Source: Spirosoma endbachense (GTDB lineage: Bacteria > Bacteroidota > Bacteroidia > Cytophagales > Spirosomataceae). Taken from it: 64,000 nt of DNA. Under the pieces are notes generated by a model, which was not told the origin of the DNA, did no database searches, and saw nothing but the letters and a program-made list of their open reading frames with translations. The translations under genes were made by a program, and so were the position numbers. The stretch's first letter is position 1. The number at the start of each line of letters is the position of its first letter. The DNA lies in contig NZ_CP045997.1 of the NCBI RefSeq assembly GCF_010233585.1, positions 3,807,779 to 3,871,778 of the forward strand, written 5' to 3'. Below, piece by piece: positions 1 through 6,974 of this stretch.

Positions 1-1
1 G

Positions 2-604
2 GACGTGATCAAAGTCGATAACGCCCTGATTCAGGATTCAGCGTTCAACTTGGGCGCCCTGATCACGGAAGCCATGGGTATTCGGTTTGGCCGTGTTCAG
101 AATGATCACTACACCAAAGCCGATGGTACCAACAAACCAGAAGGAGTCATCATCAATGCAGGTGTCTTTAACACGGGTGTAGCCGGGACGGCTTTAACCG
201 CTGACAATCTGTTAGATCTGCTCCATGCAATCAACCGGGCGTACCGTAAAAACGGCAAATTCACGTTCAACGATTTGACGCTGGCCGCTATCCGTAAGTT
301 GAAAGACAGCCAGGGCCGCTACATCTGGCAGATGGGTGACATTCAGAAAGGAACACCCGAGAATCTGTGGGGCTACCAGTATGTGGTCAATGATGACCTG
401 GCTGATATAGGCCTCAGCGCGAAGTCGGTCGGTTTCGGCGATTTCAGCAAATACATCATCCGTAACGTGGCTTCGCCCCTGATCATCCGGTTGACCGAGC
501 GTTTTGCTGAGTTCAACCAGACAGCCTACGTAGGCTTTATGCGGACGGATGCCAAGCTGATCAATACGGGAGCTGTTAAGTTCCTCCAGCACGCAGCCAG
601 CTAA
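2..604 (+). CDS. Major capsid protein, HK97 fold, C-terminal part (5' truncated by window)
   Basis: Forms the icosahedral shell of the phage head. The frame is open to the first base, so the N-terminus (delta/protease domain and N-arm) is missing. The visible ~200 residues fit the C-terminal half of HK97-type capsid proteins: a Gly-rich NKPEGVI segment, the long helix with LLDLLHAINRAYRKN, an LWGYQYVVNDD strand, and the closing VGFGDF...RLTERFAEFNQTAYVGFMRTDAKL module. It opens the late operon, and its stop overlaps the next start by one base. The family is recognised from pattern only. Confidence 0.9.
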   Translation, partial: DVIKVDNALIQDSAFNLGALITEAMGIRFGRVQNDHYTKADGTNKPEGVIINAGVFNTGVAGTALTADNLLDLLHAINRAYRKNGKFTFNDLTLAAIRKLKDSQGRYIWQMGDIQKGTPENLWGYQYVVNDDLADIGLSAKSVGFGDFSKYIIRNVASPLIIRLTERFAEFNQTAYVGFMRTDAKLINTGAVKFLQHAAS

Positions 605-1011
605 TGCACATTAAAGTACTAACCTCCTGCTCTGGACTCAACTTCTCGTTTCACCTTGACCAGGTGGTTCGTGAAGTTGATCCGGTAGTGGGGACCGATC
701 TGGTGAAGCACCAGTTGGCCATTGAGGTAGACGATGAAGGAAAATCCATTGTGGTCATTCCAGAAGAAACGGACCCGGATGCTGAAAATCCCGATGACTC
801 ATCGGAAGGCTCCAAGGCAGACGATTCGGCGGAAAATGACCTAGATGATTCGACCCAGGAGACGATGAATGAGGAAACCAACCAGCAGCAGTCGGACGAA
901 GAAAAAGTCGAGACAGCAACGGTAGCCGCTTCAGGTGAAACCGCCCAGGTACAAACCGAGAAGGCCGCCAAGTCGACTGGTAAGTCAAAAACCGAAGCTC
1001 AACCGAAGTAA
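604..1011 (+). CDS. Small acidic phage head-region protein, unknown function
   Basis: 135 aa. The N-terminal ~55 residues look folded; the rest is a low-complexity tail rich in Asp, Glu, Ser, Thr and Lys, probably disordered. ATG overlaps the capsid stop (TAATG) and its own stop overlaps the next ATG, so it is translationally coupled between capsid and head-tail connector. A small acidic protein in this place could be a decoration or head-completion factor, but no domain is recognised. Confidence 0.6.
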   Translation: MHIKVLTSCSGLNFSFHLDQVVREVDPVVGTDLVKHQLAIEVDDEGKSIVVIPEETDPDAENPDDSSEGSKADDSAENDLDDSTQETMNEETNQQQSDEEKVETATVAASGETAQVQTEKAAKSTGKSKTEAQPK

Positions 1012-1556
1012 TGCTCACTGCCCGCCTGAAACAGCCCACTGTTCCCTTCGAACCATGCATCGACGGCGCTACCGCCTGCGACTGGATTCGGATCGATCGG
1101 GACAGTGTGGCCGATAAAGGGCAGGCGGTCAGTCTGGTGCAAGCAGCGATGGCCTGGGCGGAAAGCTTCAGCAAGCAGCCCCTGTTCGCCCGCGATTACT
1201 ACGGGTATGGGGATAGTTTCTGTTCTGCACAGCTGCACAGTCTGAATGTGCAGACGGTTTCAGCCATTCACTACCAGCAGGAAACAGCCGACTGGGTTGA
1301 ATTGCCCACCACTGCCTACCGCTGGCAGGAAACGGGGGAGATTCAGTTTCTGCCAGCAGCCTATTCGATTCGGGGTGTCACCCGCATTCGGGTCAGCTAC
1401 CGGGCAGGCTACGAGCCAGCTGAACTGCCCGCTGATATTTTGCAGGTGGTGAGGCTGTTGATCGGCCGCTGGTATGACAACCGGGCCGATGAGCGCAAAC
1501 AGGTACCCTCCCAGGCTGAATGGATGATGGAGAGTTACGTTTTACCGATTTTATAA
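1011..1556 (+). CDS. Head-tail connector protein, gp6/gp8-like
   Basis: 181 aa. Resembles the connector proteins (HK97 gp6 / phiE125 gp8 type) that form a ring under the portal. Seen: an N-terminal helical part (AVSLVQAAMAWAESFSKQPL), a beta-rich middle with RIRVSYRAGYEP, and a C-terminal helix, ILQVVRLLIGRWYDNR, typical of the family. Position directly after the capsid block and before a head-tail adaptor agrees. Start overlaps the preceding stop by one base. Confidence 0.75.
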   Translation: MLTARLKQPTVPFEPCIDGATACDWIRIDRDSVADKGQAVSLVQAAMAWAESFSKQPLFARDYYGYGDSFCSAQLHSLNVQTVSAIHYQQETADWVELPTTAYRWQETGEIQFLPAAYSIRGVTRIRVSYRAGYEPAELPADILQVVRLLIGRWYDNRADERKQVPSQAEWMMESYVLPIL

Positions 1557-1558
1557 TC

Positions 1559-1918
1559 ATGGCAAAAGCACTGCAACCGGGCGATCTGGACCGAAAGCTG
1601 AGTCTGTTCACGATGGATGCTCATAAAAACGGCAAAGGTGAATCGATTGGCAAATCCGAAAGCCCATTTGTTGAGAACCTCCCTTGCCGCAAACGCGAAC
1701 GGGGTGGTGTGGAAACGGGTGGCGATGGATCGGGGAGCCCAGCGGCTTCGCGCGAAACGGCCTATGGGCTGGTTGACTTCGATATTCGGTACCGTACTGA
1801 TTTGTTGCCGACCATGATTCTCAAATGCGAAGGGGTACTATATGATATCCTCAACATCAGTGAGATGCCAGGGCCGCGCCGGCAGTGGTTAACGATCGAA
1901 ACCCAGAAACATGATTGA
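1559..1918 (+). CDS. Head-tail adaptor (SPP1 gp16-like joining protein)
   Basis: 119 aa. Head-completion protein that joins connector to tail. The signature is the beta-rich C-terminal part: VDFDIRYRTDLLPTMILKCEGVLYDILNISE, then a GPRRQWLTIE strand, a common pattern of phage head-tail adaptors. I place the start at ATG 1559, two bases after the upstream stop; the same frame is open upstream but that part lies inside the connector gene. Stop and next ATG overlap (TGATG). Confidence 0.75.
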   Translation: MAKALQPGDLDRKLSLFTMDAHKNGKGESIGKSESPFVENLPCRKRERGGVETGGDGSGSPAASRETAYGLVDFDIRYRTDLLPTMILKCEGVLYDILNISEMPGPRRQWLTIETQKHD

Positions 1919-2400
1919 TGAGGGAGACCATCGACACCCGCGAATTGTTTGTCGTCGATCGAAAACTGGCCCGAACGGGCCGTGTGGTCGATGCCCGGTT
2001 CATGGGTCGAACGATGCGGGTAGCCGTCAAACCGATGCTCGACATCGCCAAACGGGAAGTGCCCATCGGAAGGCGTCTGTTTCGGAGTCAGAAGGTTCGC
2101 CGGCTTAAATCAGGCAAAACCAAACGGGATAGCACTTACGACAAGGGCGGAGCCACCAAACGAAGCCTGCGGATCCTGGTGGTACCGGGGAGTCAGGGCG
2201 AAGTCGTTCGGGTGCTGGTCGGAGCCACCAAAAAACGAGGCTATGCCGGCTGGCGGACACACCTGATCACCCGACCCAATATACATCAACGGGGCGTCGA
2301 CGACTTCCTGTCCAGAACCGAAGCGCAGGGAGTGCCACTGGTCGAAGGGAGCTTACTCACAGCCCTGCATGCTGAAGTAGAAAAAGAGCTATTGAGGTGA
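1918..2400 (+). CDS. HK97 gp10-like neck/tail-completion protein
   Basis: 160 aa. Small basic protein resembling HK97 gp10. Visible marks are the repeated Arg/Lys clusters, the VPIGRRL...LKSG segment (most family members have a similar VPVdTG...L turn) and a C-terminal helix ending in EVEKELLR. Start chosen at ATG 1918, which overlaps the preceding TGA, rather than the TTG one codon upstream. Order connector, adaptor, gp10, tail terminator is the standard one. Confidence 0.7.
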   Translation: MRETIDTRELFVVDRKLARTGRVVDARFMGRTMRVAVKPMLDIAKREVPIGRRLFRSQKVRRLKSGKTKRDSTYDKGGATKRSLRILVVPGSQGEVVRVLVGATKKRGYAGWRTHLITRPNIHQRGVDDFLSRTEAQGVPLVEGSLLTALHAEVEKELLR

Positions 2401-2798
2401 TGGAAGAAGCTAAAATTGGCGAAGCTCTATACGATCTGCTCAGTAAGCAGATTGACCTGGAGACACTTCACGAAGGGCGGGTAACACCCGTCACCTTTGG
2501 TCAGGGCGAAAACTTTTCGGCCCTCTATTACAACACCAAAGGACTTAAGCGTCTGGCCTGTCGAACACCCGATGGTACCAAACAGGGTCTGCTGGAAATT
2601 GGCCTGGTTGCCAAAAACTCCATTGAGCTTGAAACGCTGGCCGATACGGTGAATGATGTGCTCGATGGCTACGAAGGCAATCACCTGGGCTACCAGATCA
2701 GTCTGGAGATCAACGACGATGATTTCGACGAGACCGATCCGGACCTGGAGGCTTTTTACAAGCGATTATTTTTCGATTTAACCGTAACCAAACTGTAA
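2400..2798 (+). CDS. Tail terminator / tail-completion protein (DUF3168-like)
   Basis: 132 aa. Likely caps the tail tube and contacts the neck. It has the alpha/beta layout of small tail-completion proteins: N-terminal helix IGEALYDLLSKQ, a central strand block, helix ELETLADTVNDVLDGY, and a final strand pair FKRLFFDLTVTK-like at the end. Start ATG 2400 overlaps the previous TGA. The assignment rests on size and position as much as on sequence. Confidence 0.6.
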   Translation: MEEAKIGEALYDLLSKQIDLETLHEGRVTPVTFGQGENFSALYYNTKGLKRLACRTPDGTKQGLLEIGLVAKNSIELETLADTVNDVLDGYEGNHLGYQISLEINDDDFDETDPDLEAFYKRLFFDLTVTKL

Positions 2799-2802
2799 CG
2801 CA

Positions 2803-3270
2803 ATGGCACCTGTAGCACGGACCAAAACACTGGTCAAAGGCAAAGAGATTATTGTGCTCATCAAAAAGCCAGCCGGGACTGATTATATCCTGTTTGGCTG
2901 CATGACGGCCGCTGACCTGGATTCGCCGGGGGCTGAAGTAGAAGAGACCGCCTGCCGGTCAGGTACTGAAAAAAGCCCCTCGGGCGATATTGCTGTACCG
3001 ACCCTTTCGATTGAACACATCGTGCGACACTATGCGACCGGCGATCAGGCAACCAACGTTTCCGACGACGAAGTCCAGCAGTGGAACGATACCGCTCAGA
3101 TTATCGACCTCAAGTACTCGGTCGGTGATAAAATTGGCGATCCGGTCTATACGGGTCAGGGCTTCTTTAACGGCTTTTCCCGCAAGGGTCCCCAAAAAGG
3201 CGATGCCACGGGCGGAGCCACCTTTAATTTCCTGACGATGCCCACCCGAAGCGTCATCGTCGCTCCGTAA
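2803..3270 (+). CDS. Major tail tube protein
   Basis: 155 aa, the usual size for a tube subunit that polymerises around the tape measure. It begins KTLVKGKEIIVLIKK and shows the ILFGCMTAADLDSPGAEVEETAC pattern (loaded value, short loop, then ETxC) seen in many siphophage tube proteins, followed by a beta-rich end with GFSRKGPQKGDATGGATFNF. It is followed by a strong terminator, fitting a highly expressed structural gene, and then by the tail chaperone genes. Confidence 0.75.
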   Translation: MAPVARTKTLVKGKEIIVLIKKPAGTDYILFGCMTAADLDSPGAEVEETACRSGTEKSPSGDIAVPTLSIEHIVRHYATGDQATNVSDDEVQQWNDTAQIIDLKYSVGDKIGDPVYTGQGFFNGFSRKGPQKGDATGGATFNFLTMPTRSVIVAP

Positions 3271-3278
3271 ACCTAGTT

Positions 3279-3320
3279 AAAACCTACTAAAGCTTACCCG
3301 TTTTAGTAGGTTTTGTTTCT
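3279..3320 (+). terminator. Rho-independent terminator after tail tube gene
   Basis: Near-perfect stem AAAACCTACTAAA (3279-3291) / TTTAGTAGGTTTT (3302-3314), loop of about 9-10 bases, then GTTTCT. It splits the late transcript between the tube gene and the tail chaperones; partial read-through would make more capsid and tube than tape measure. Confidence 0.85.
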
Positions 3321-3344
3321 CCCTAATCGATACCTACCGTCTGT

Positions 3345-3740
3345 ATGAAACCAATTGAACAAGCCAACGGCGAATTCATCGCCGAAGTCAATGGCAAACC
3401 CCGCACGTTTAAGTTCGGTATGCTGGCCGCCAAACTCGTCGAAAAGCAGGGCGAAGGTGTCTCAGGCAATTACGAAATGATGGGTCTGACCTTATGGGCC
3501 GGGCTGATGTGCCGCTTCGAGCAGAACGATCTGCCGACCGTGTTTACCATTGATACCATGCTCGACTGGATGGATACCATGAGTGACCAGGATCTGGCCC
3601 AAGCGCTGGTGATCTCCAAAACGGCATTCGAACGCATCCCAAACGTAAACAGTCTGGTAGAAAAACTACTCGGGCAGCTGCCAGACGGAAGCCCCGTTAC
3701 ACTGACTGGGAGTCCCTCCAGGAAACAGCTTACGAAGTAG
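3345..3740 (+). CDS. Tail assembly chaperone, G-type (zero-frame product)
   Basis: 131 aa. Equivalent in place and architecture to lambda gpG: a chaperone that coats the tape measure before tube polymerisation. It starts with a beta-rich segment (FIAEVNGKPRTFKFGMLAAKLVEKQ) and continues in helices (YEMMGLTLWAGLMCRFEQ, TMLDWMDTMSDQDLAQALVISK). The last ~15 residues (after about codon 117) are unlike the rest and overlap the -1 frame that carries the T-like extension, as expected for a G/GT pair. Confidence 0.75.
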   Translation: MKPIEQANGEFIAEVNGKPRTFKFGMLAAKLVEKQGEGVSGNYEMMGLTLWAGLMCRFEQNDLPTVFTIDTMLDWMDTMSDQDLAQALVISKTAFERIPNVNSLVEKLLGQLPDGSPVTLTGSPSRKQLTK

Positions 3741-4018
3741 GCCTGCGTCCGGGCGAATTCTGGGAGATAACCCCCGCTGAATTTGACCGGATGGTCGCAG
3801 GATACCTCCGACGAACCAACAAAGAGGGTGTGTATTTCCGCGAACTCTACGCGCTGCTTTACAACATCAACCGGGGCGAGAAAAGCCCGGCCATCGAAGG
3901 GGCAGATGTGATGCGGCTACCTGGTGAAAAGAAAAAGCGGGCAGCCGCTGCGCCCAAACTCAAGAAACGATCAGAGGCTGAATGGGCCGAACTGGTGAGT
4001 CGAATCGCTAAATCCTAA
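3695..4018 (+). CDS. Tail assembly chaperone T-extension, probably reached by -1 frameshift
   Basis: The -1 frame relative to the G gene is open through the end of G and continues to 4018. It encodes a DWESLQ...GLRPGEFWEITPAEFDRMVAGYLRR segment, the W...GL.p.eFw.ltp.E pattern typical of T domains. It has no convincing start of its own (first ATG 3791 lies after the conserved part). A plausible slip point is the C-run at 3692-3695: the zero-frame CCC codon (3693-3695) can re-pair one base back on CCC. The fusion would be about 224 aa. The exact slippery site is inferred. Confidence 0.65.
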   Translation, partial: RYTDWESLQETAYEVGLRPGEFWEITPAEFDRMVAGYLRRTNKEGVYFRELYALLYNINRGEKSPAIEGADVMRLPGEKKKRAAAAPKLKKRSEAEWAELVSRIAKS

Positions 4019-4019
4019 C

Positions 4020-6974
4020 ATGGCAGGAGCAGTTAATATTAAGCTGGGGGCAGTTGTTACCGACTTTGTCGCCGGGTTTCGGGCCGCTGGCGCTGCGGCC
4101 GGTCAATTGGCCACGCAGCTCAATGGTAACGTGGTTGCCAGTTTTGCGGCCGCCGATCGGCAATCCCGTCAGTTCGAGCGGGGCCTGGGCCGGGTGGCCT
4201 CCGGTATGCAGAGTTTTGGTCGAACGACTTCGCTGGTATCGGCGGGTATTACCGCGCTGGGAGTTGCCTCGTTTCATACCTACGGCGAGATCGACGGCAT
4301 TCAGCGGGCGTTGAAAGTTACGGCGGGTTCGGCGCAGGAGGCCACTAAACAGTTCGCCGAATTCCGACAGCTGGCTCGTCTGCCGGGTTTAGGACTGGAA
4401 GAGGTTACCCAGGCGGGCCTTCAGCTCGAAACGTTAGGCTTTAAAGCCCAGACCGCCGAGAAATACGTCAGTGAGGTGGGGAACGCCATTGCGCTGGGTG
4501 GGAAAGGCAAAGTCGAATTTGCGCAGGTCATTACCCAGTTTACCCAGATGGCGGGGAAAGCCAAAGTGCTGGGGGATGACTTGAAACCCATCATCACGGC
4601 TTCGCCCGTCATTTCCAAAGCGATCACCGATATGTTCGGTACCGTCGATTCGGAGCAGATCAGTGCCAAACTGCAAGCGGTGGGTCGGAGTCCGAAAGAC
4701 TTCATCAATGACCTGGTCCTTAACCTGTCCAAACTGGAACGGGTGGAAGGTGGGCCGAAAAACGCTCTGGAAAACCTCGGTGATGGCCTCAAGATTGCCC
4801 AATTCCAGTTTGCATCAGCGGCCGATAAAGCCTTTGGACTGACCGAACTGATCGACCGGATTGGCAATGCCGTCGGTAGTCTGGCCGATCGTTTTACGGC
4901 ACTTTCGCCCACCACACAAAAAGTAATCCTGACCGTTGCCGGCCTGGTAGCCGCCATTGGTCCACTGGCCCTGGGGATTGGTGGCCTGCTGGCCTTAGTA
5001 CCTTCCGTAGTCGCCGGATCAGCGGCCATAACGACTGCGCTGGGTGTATCCATTGGCCCCATTTTGCTGGTTGGTGCGGCCATTGCCGGCGTTGCCGTAC
5101 TCGTAGCCACCAACTGGGATTATATCAAAACGGTTTTAACGAATTCCGGGATCTGGCAATCGGTCAAGGATCTGGTTGGCTCAGCCATGGGCTTTGTCCG
5201 GTCAGTATTTACCGTCTATGTCGGCTATATTCAGGGGGTCTGGGCTCGGTTCGGGGGTTTCTTTACCACCATCGCCAAAGGAGCCTTTGAAGCAGTAGTC
5301 GCCGTTTTCAAGTTCGGGGCCGGCATTTTACAGGGTATTTTTTCGACGCTTACAGGACTGCTTACAGGTAATTGGAGCCAGTTCGGCAACGGCTTACTGG
5401 TTGTTGCTAAATCCATCTGGAACCTGTTGATTGACGGCTTCAAACTCATGGCCGGGACCATCGGTCGCACCATCGCGTCTATTTTTCAGCTGTTTGGCGC
5501 TACGAGTCTGGCGGATAAAATTACCGCCGGCATTGATAAGGCACTAAGTAAGCTGGATGGTCTTAAAGGCAGCATTCAATCTGTTCAGGCGGTTGCCAAA
5601 GCGGGCGTATCACTCAATGTAGCGACGGGCAATAAAGCGGGGGGCAAAACAACTAAAGATACACCAAAGCCTTTCGATTATTTAAATAGCACGTTAGGCA
5701 GTAAGAGTGAAATACAAAAAGCAAAAGAGGAGCTTAAGAAGCTGAAGGATGCCATTGCCAGTGGTATTCTAGCCGGTAAAGACGTATCAACGCTGCAAAC
5801 GCAGTATGATTTACTAAAAAACCGAGTTGATGCTGCTACGGATTCGTTTAAGGCGCATAAAGCGACGCACGAAAGCTTAAACCCAACGCTAACGACCAAT
5901 GAACGGATCCTCAAACGGCTCACACAAGAATTAAAACAGCAGGGTCTTGTACCCAATAAAGCGTTGCAGGAGCGGGTTGCGCTGTTTAAGCAATTAGTTG
6001 CCGATGAAAAGGAGTTAGCTAATTTCAAACCCGTCAATCTGGGGGACTTAAAGCCGATTGCGGTACCGAATGCTTCTAATCAACGGGTAAACTCCCTTAT
6101 CAGTAGTGGCGGTGTCACTACGCCTGGATTGAATGGCTCGACGGCCAGTATCGGCCTGCCGGGTCTGACTGAATTCCAGCAGCGAACCAGCGAGCAGCTT
6201 CGCGATGCCCAGTTAAAACTGACGGAAGACAAGCAGCAGCTACGGTTTGCCTTAGCCGACTTTCCGAACATGTTCGGCTCGGTCAAGGATGAAATGCAGC
6301 GGGTCGCTGAAAGTGATCCACTCAACACAAAGGGGTTAATTTCCTCGGTGCTCTCCTCGGCCCAATCGCTCTCGGGTGCCATTTCCAGTGCCAAAGACAC
6401 TTTAGTTTCAGGAAGTATTGACCTGCTGGCCAGTATTGGCGAAGGACTGGGATCCGGTAAGCTCAGCTTCAAGTCGATCATTAAAAGCATCATCGACATG
6501 ATCGCTGATGCGGCTATCACCATCGGTAAGGCGCTTATTGTGACTGGCCTACCCTTTCTGGCCAATCCGCTTACTGCCTCACTGGGACTCAAGCAGATCC
6601 TGACCGGTGGTGCCATTGTGCTGGCCGGTGGCGTGGCCAAAGGCCTGGCCGGGGCATTGCTGTCCGATAATACGAAAGGCTTCGCCAAAGGCGGCCTGTT
6701 CCGATCGGAAAGTTTGATCCGGGTGGGTGAGTCAAGCCGGGCTACCTCGGGTGGTCTGGGCGAATGGGTGTCGCCCGTTGGCTTAGGGGCTGATTTAATC
6801 TCGGAACGTATCATGAAGAACCTGGGCGCTCCCCAGGTCAACCGGCCTGATGTCAATTCATTCAGGGCCGCTCAGCCCCAACTGGTAAAGCTCTCGGGTG
6901 AAGCAAGATTTAGTGGAGGGGACCTGTACATGGCTCTTGAGGATTTCAAGCAAACCAACGAATACTATTCGTAA
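4020..6974 (+). CDS. Tail tape measure protein
   Basis: 984 aa, the longest gene of the late region. It sets tail length and is ejected with the DNA. Features: an N-terminal Ala/Gly-rich helical stretch, a hydrophobic block around residues 298-365 (ILTVAGLVAAIGPLALGIGG...ILLVGAAIAGVAVLVATNW) able to form membrane helices, a Lys/Gln-rich coiled region near residues 560-680, and a second hydrophobic block near 830-880. This composition and its place after the chaperones are diagnostic. ATG 4020 follows the T-extension stop by one base; the stop overlaps the next ATG. Confidence 0.9.
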   Translation: MAGAVNIKLGAVVTDFVAGFRAAGAAAGQLATQLNGNVVASFAAADRQSRQFERGLGRVASGMQSFGRTTSLVSAGITALGVASFHTYGEIDGIQRALKVTAGSAQEATKQFAEFRQLARLPGLGLEEVTQAGLQLETLGFKAQTAEKYVSEVGNAIALGGKGKVEFAQVITQFTQMAGKAKVLGDDLKPIITASPVISKAITDMFGTVDSEQISAKLQAVGRSPKDFINDLVLNLSKLERVEGGPKNALENLGDGLKIAQFQFASAADKAFGLTELIDRIGNAVGSLADRFTALSPTTQKVILTVAGLVAAIGPLALGIGGLLALVPSVVAGSAAITTALGVSIGPILLVGAAIAGVAVLVATNWDYIKTVLTNSGIWQSVKDLVGSAMGFVRSVFTVYVGYIQGVWARFGGFFTTIAKGAFEAVVAVFKFGAGILQGIFSTLTGLLTGNWSQFGNGLLVVAKSIWNLLIDGFKLMAGTIGRTIASIFQLFGATSLADKITAGIDKALSKLDGLKGSIQSVQAVAKAGVSLNVATGNKAGGKTTKDTPKPFDYLNSTLGSKSEIQKAKEELKKLKDAIASGILAGKDVSTLQTQYDLLKNRVDAATDSFKAHKATHESLNPTLTTNERILKRLTQELKQQGLVPNKALQERVALFKQLVADEKELANFKPVNLGDLKPIAVPNASNQRVNSLISSGGVTTPGLNGSTASIGLPGLTEFQQRTSEQLRDAQLKLTEDKQQLRFALADFPNMFGSVKDEMQRVAESDPLNTKGLISSVLSSAQSLSGAISSAKDTLVSGSIDLLASIGEGLGSGKLSFKSIIKSIIDMIADAAITIGKALIVTGLPFLANPLTASLGLKQILTGGAIVLAGGVAKGLAGALLSDNTKGFAKGGLFRSESLIRVGESSRATSGGLGEWVSPVGLGADLISERIMKNLGAPQVNRPDVNSFRAAQPQLVKLSGEARFSGGDLYMALEDFKQTNEYYS

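Noticed and set aside
212..592. Long minus-strand frames opposite the capsid and tail genes (also opposite 4421-5113 and 6080-6856)
   Set aside because: They lie wholly inside strongly supported + strand genes and are Arg/Ser/Pro-rich, the usual composition of shadow frames in this base composition.
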